Shown here piece after piece: positions 6,718 to 8,649 of a DNA stretch of 8,649 nucleotides (its first letter is position 1; each line of letters starts with the position of its first letter). Source of the stretch: Frankiales bacterium (GTDB lineage Bacteria > Actinomycetota > Actinomycetes > JAFAQI01); NCBI GenBank assembly GCA_019246495.1, contig JAFAQI010000454.1, positions 1 through 8,649 on the forward strand. The letters run 5' to 3'. The translations under genes and the position numbers were made by a program. The notes beneath the pieces were generated by a model, which saw only the letters and a list, made by a program, of their open reading frames with translations, did no database searches and was not told where the DNA came from.

Positions 6718-7859
6718 AGCGCGTCGTGTCCCTGATCGCCCTGCTCCTGGCCGCAGGGCTCACTGCGGGCTGCGGCTTCAAGGGCGTCTACTCGCTGCCG
6801 CTGCCGGGCGCGGCCGGCACCGGCCCGCACACCTACTCCGTCAAGGTGCAGCTCGCCGACGTCCTCGACCTGGTGCCCTACTCGGCCGTCAAGGTCAACG
6901 GGGCGACGGTCGGTCACGTGTCCTCGATCGCCGTGCAGGGCCACCATGCACTCGTCACCTGCCGGCTGCCCAACTCGGTGCACCTGCCTGCCAACACCAT
7001 CGCCCGGGTCGAGCAGACCAGCGTCCTCGGCGAGAAGTTCGTCGAGCTCGAGCCACCGGCGACCGGTGCGACGGGGCGGCTCGCCAATGGGGCGACCGTG
7101 CCGTTGGCGCGTACGGCGACCGACGCCACGGTCGAGGAAGTCCTCGGCGCCTTGGCGATGTTGCTGAACGACGGCGGAGTCGGCCAGCTGCACACCATCA
7201 CGCACGAGCTCGCGACCGCTCTGTCCGGCCGCACCGGCGCGGCGCGCGACCTCCTCAGCAACCTTCGCGTGTTCGTCGCCGGTCTCAATGCGCAGCGCGG
7301 CGCGATCATCCGCGCGCTGCAGGGCCTCGACACGTTGACCCGGACCGTGCGGCAGCAGGAGTCGACCCTCGTCACGGCGATCGACACCGTGCCCGGCGCG
7401 GTGCGAATCCTCGTCGCGGACCGGCGACAGCTCACTCACATGCTCGTCGCCGTACAGCACCTCGGTGACGTCGCGACCCGCGTCGTCAACGCGTCGCACG
7501 CCGACCTCGTCAGCAACCTCCGCAAGCTCCAGCCGACGCTGGGCAAGCTGGCGGACGTCGGCACGATCATTCCGCAGACGCTCGGCGTGGTCGCGACCTA
7601 TCCGACGGCGGACACCGTCGAGCAGGAGTACTTCGGCGACTACGGCAACCTCTCGCTGACCCTCGACGTGTCGACGGCATCGCTGTTGCAGACGTTCGGT
7701 CCGAAAACGGTTGCCGGTACGGCGACAGGCAAGGCGACCCGGCGGTCGGCCGGGTCCGCCGGTCGACAGCATCGGAGCGCCCAACGGAAGCTCCGCAAGC
7801 TGCTCAAGCGGTTGCCCGGCGGCCCGCTCGGCCACCTGCTGCTGGACGGCCTGTCATGA
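6714..7859 (+). CDS. mceE: MceE: lipoprotein Mce-family subunit (LprK/LprN type)
   Basis: This 381-residue subunit is the only one in the operon with a lipoprotein signal peptide: basic MKR, a hydrophobic core at 4-16, and the lipobox LTAGC with the lipidated Cys at 20. It would be anchored by lipid after cleavage rather than by a membrane helix. The MCE domain spans about 40-114 (PYSAVKVNGATVGHVSSI, then VLGEKFVELEPP) and holds a lone Cys83. A helical region (about 135-290) follows, then FGDYGNLSLTLDV at 307-319, the GDYxNL element of this subunit type. The C-terminus is unusual: residues 331-370 hold twelve Lys/Arg and no acidic residue, followed by a hydrophobic end, LGHLLLDGL. The ATG at 6714 overlaps mceD and the stop overlaps mceF (both ATGA). 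The fifth-place lipoprotein matches the classical mce operon layout. Confidence 0.94.
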   Translation: MKRVVSLIALLLAAGLTAGCGFKGVYSLPLPGAAGTGPHTYSVKVQLADVLDLVPYSAVKVNGATVGHVSSIAVQGHHALVTCRLPNSVHLPANTIARVEQTSVLGEKFVELEPPATGATGRLANGATVPLARTATDATVEEVLGALAMLLNDGGVGQLHTITHELATALSGRTGAARDLLSNLRVFVAGLNAQRGAIIRALQGLDTLTRTVRQQESTLVTAIDTVPGAVRILVADRRQLTHMLVAVQHLGDVATRVVNASHADLVSNLRKLQPTLGKLADVGTIIPQTLGVVATYPTADTVEQEYFGDYGNLSLTLDVSTASLLQTFGPKTVAGTATGKATRRSAGSAGRQHRSAQRKLRKLLKRLPGGPLGHLLLDGLS

Positions 7860-8649
7860 TCCGCCGCAGCGTCTGGGTCAAGACCGGTGTGTTCGTCGTC
7901 ATCGCCGTGTTGGGGATCGCCTACGTCGGCGTGCGCTACATCGGGCTCGGCCAGTCGCTGTTCGGCAACGGCTACACGGCGTACGTCGACCTCCCGGACT
8001 CCGGCGGGCTGTTCACGTCGGCGAGCGTCACCTATCGCGGCATCGAGGTCGGCCGGGTCGGAGCGATCACGTTGCGCCCCAATGGCATCCGGGTCGCGCT
8101 CGACATCACGTCCGGCCGGAAGATCCCGGCGAACACCAACGCCGTCGTCGGCAACGGCTCGCCGATCGGTGAACAGTTCATCGACCTGCGACCGCGTGAC
8201 GACAAGGGTCCCTACCTGCGCAACGGCAGCGTCATCCCGCTGGGCCGCACCTCGTTGCCGGTGTCCACGTCCGACCTGCTGGTGAACCTCGATCGGCTGG
8301 TCAACTCCGTGCCGGAGAAGGACCTGCACACCGTCGTCACCGAGCTCGGCGCGGCGTTCGCCGACACCGGCCCGTCACTCCAGCGACTGCTCGACTCGAC
8401 GCACGCGCTCGTGCAGGCGGCGCAGCAGAACCTGCCCGCGACCACCCGGCTTCTCCACGACGGCGGCACGGTCCTCGACACGCAGAACCAGCTTTCGTCG
8501 AGCATCGTGACGTTCTCCCGCAACCTCGCGACGTTCACCGACGCGGTCCGAGCGAGTGACCATGACCTGCGCGCCGTGATCGACAACGCCGCGCCTGCCG
8601 CCGTACAGCTCACCCAGCTCGACCGCGGCGTCGACGCCACCCTGCCGAT
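7856..8649 (+). CDS. mceF: MceF: Mce-family subunit, 3' end cut off by the window edge
   Basis: An open frame runs without a stop from the ATG at 7856 to the window end: 264 complete codons plus two bases. Residues 8-27 form the membrane anchor, after a short basic start (MIRR). The MCE domain lies at about 37-114 (GGLFTSASVTYRGIEVGRVGA, then GSPIGEQFIDLRP). VIPLGRTSLPVSTSDLL at 126-142 leads into the helical region, which is still continuing at the edge. No cysteine is present in the visible part. The start overlaps the mceE stop (ATGA), with only a weak GGACGG site at 7844-7849. As sixth and last Mce gene it would complete the heterohexamer; roughly a third or more of the protein, judged by its paralogues here, is missing. 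Genes that often follow mceF (Mce-associated proteins) would lie beyond the window. Confidence 0.92.
   Translation, partial: MIRRSVWVKTGVFVVIAVLGIAYVGVRYIGLGQSLFGNGYTAYVDLPDSGGLFTSASVTYRGIEVGRVGAITLRPNGIRVALDITSGRKIPANTNAVVGNGSPIGEQFIDLRPRDDKGPYLRNGSVIPLGRTSLPVSTSDLLVNLDRLVNSVPEKDLHTVVTELGAAFADTGPSLQRLLDSTHALVQAAQQNLPATTRLLHDGGTVLDTQNQLSSSIVTFSRNLATFTDAVRASDHDLRAVIDNAAPAAVQLTQLDRGVDATLP

Noticed and set aside
5470..7835. Long antisense open frames at 5470-6711 and 6573-7835
   Set aside because: They show the same charged low-complexity composition, lie opposite mceD and mceE, and show no ribosome binding site or family motif.
1..8649. CRISPR arrays, tRNA or rRNA genes, insertion sequences, or a novel defence-type system
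   Set aside because: No spaced direct repeats, RNA gene motifs, transposase or terminal inverted repeats were seen. Apart from the 109-nt spacer and the 3-nt yrbEB/mceA gap, the whole window is accounted for by the thiolase and the mce operon.

Overview
The window is high-GC DNA with strong G/C bias at third codon positions and tightly packed genes, all on the + strand. Together with an actinobacterial-type mce operon, this points to an actinomycete (Actinomycetota). The two permeases and the short coupled junctions look like a soil actinomycete rather than specifically Mycobacterium, but I cannot name the genus from sequence alone.

Layout: positions 1-444 hold the 3' end of a thiolase gene (C-terminal catalytic domain only). 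A 109-nt spacer (445-553) follows; it is the only non-coding stretch of note and the only plausible place for an operon promoter. From 554 to the right edge runs one uninterrupted transport operon in the canonical order yrbEA (554-1330), yrbEB (1327-2202), mceA (2206-3552), mceB (3549-4592), mceC (4589-5647), mceD (5644-6717), mceE (6714-7859, a lipoprotein) and mceF (from 7856, cut off by the window end). Six of the seven junctions are 4-nt ATGA/GTGA stop-start overlaps. The exception, yrbEB/mceA, is a 3-nt gap with both genes in the same reading frame.

From knowledge of the family, the two YrbE (MlaE-like) proteins form the membrane permease of an ABC-type lipid importer. The six different Mce proteins form a heterohexameric, envelope-spanning assembly that carries a hydrophobic substrate (fatty acids, sterols or other lipids, depending on the operon) to the permease. 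The ATPase (MceG/Mkl type) is not encoded here and must lie elsewhere. The thiolase immediately upstream catalyses the last step of beta-oxidation of acyl or steroid side chains, so the neighbourhood suggests import coupled to breakdown of a lipid; this is inference.

I find no mobile element, CRISPR array, RNA gene or undescribed system. The points most worth a second look are the in-frame yrbEB/mceA junction, the highly basic C-terminal tail of MceE, the thiolase linkage, the missing ATPase and the GC-rich leader before yrbEA.
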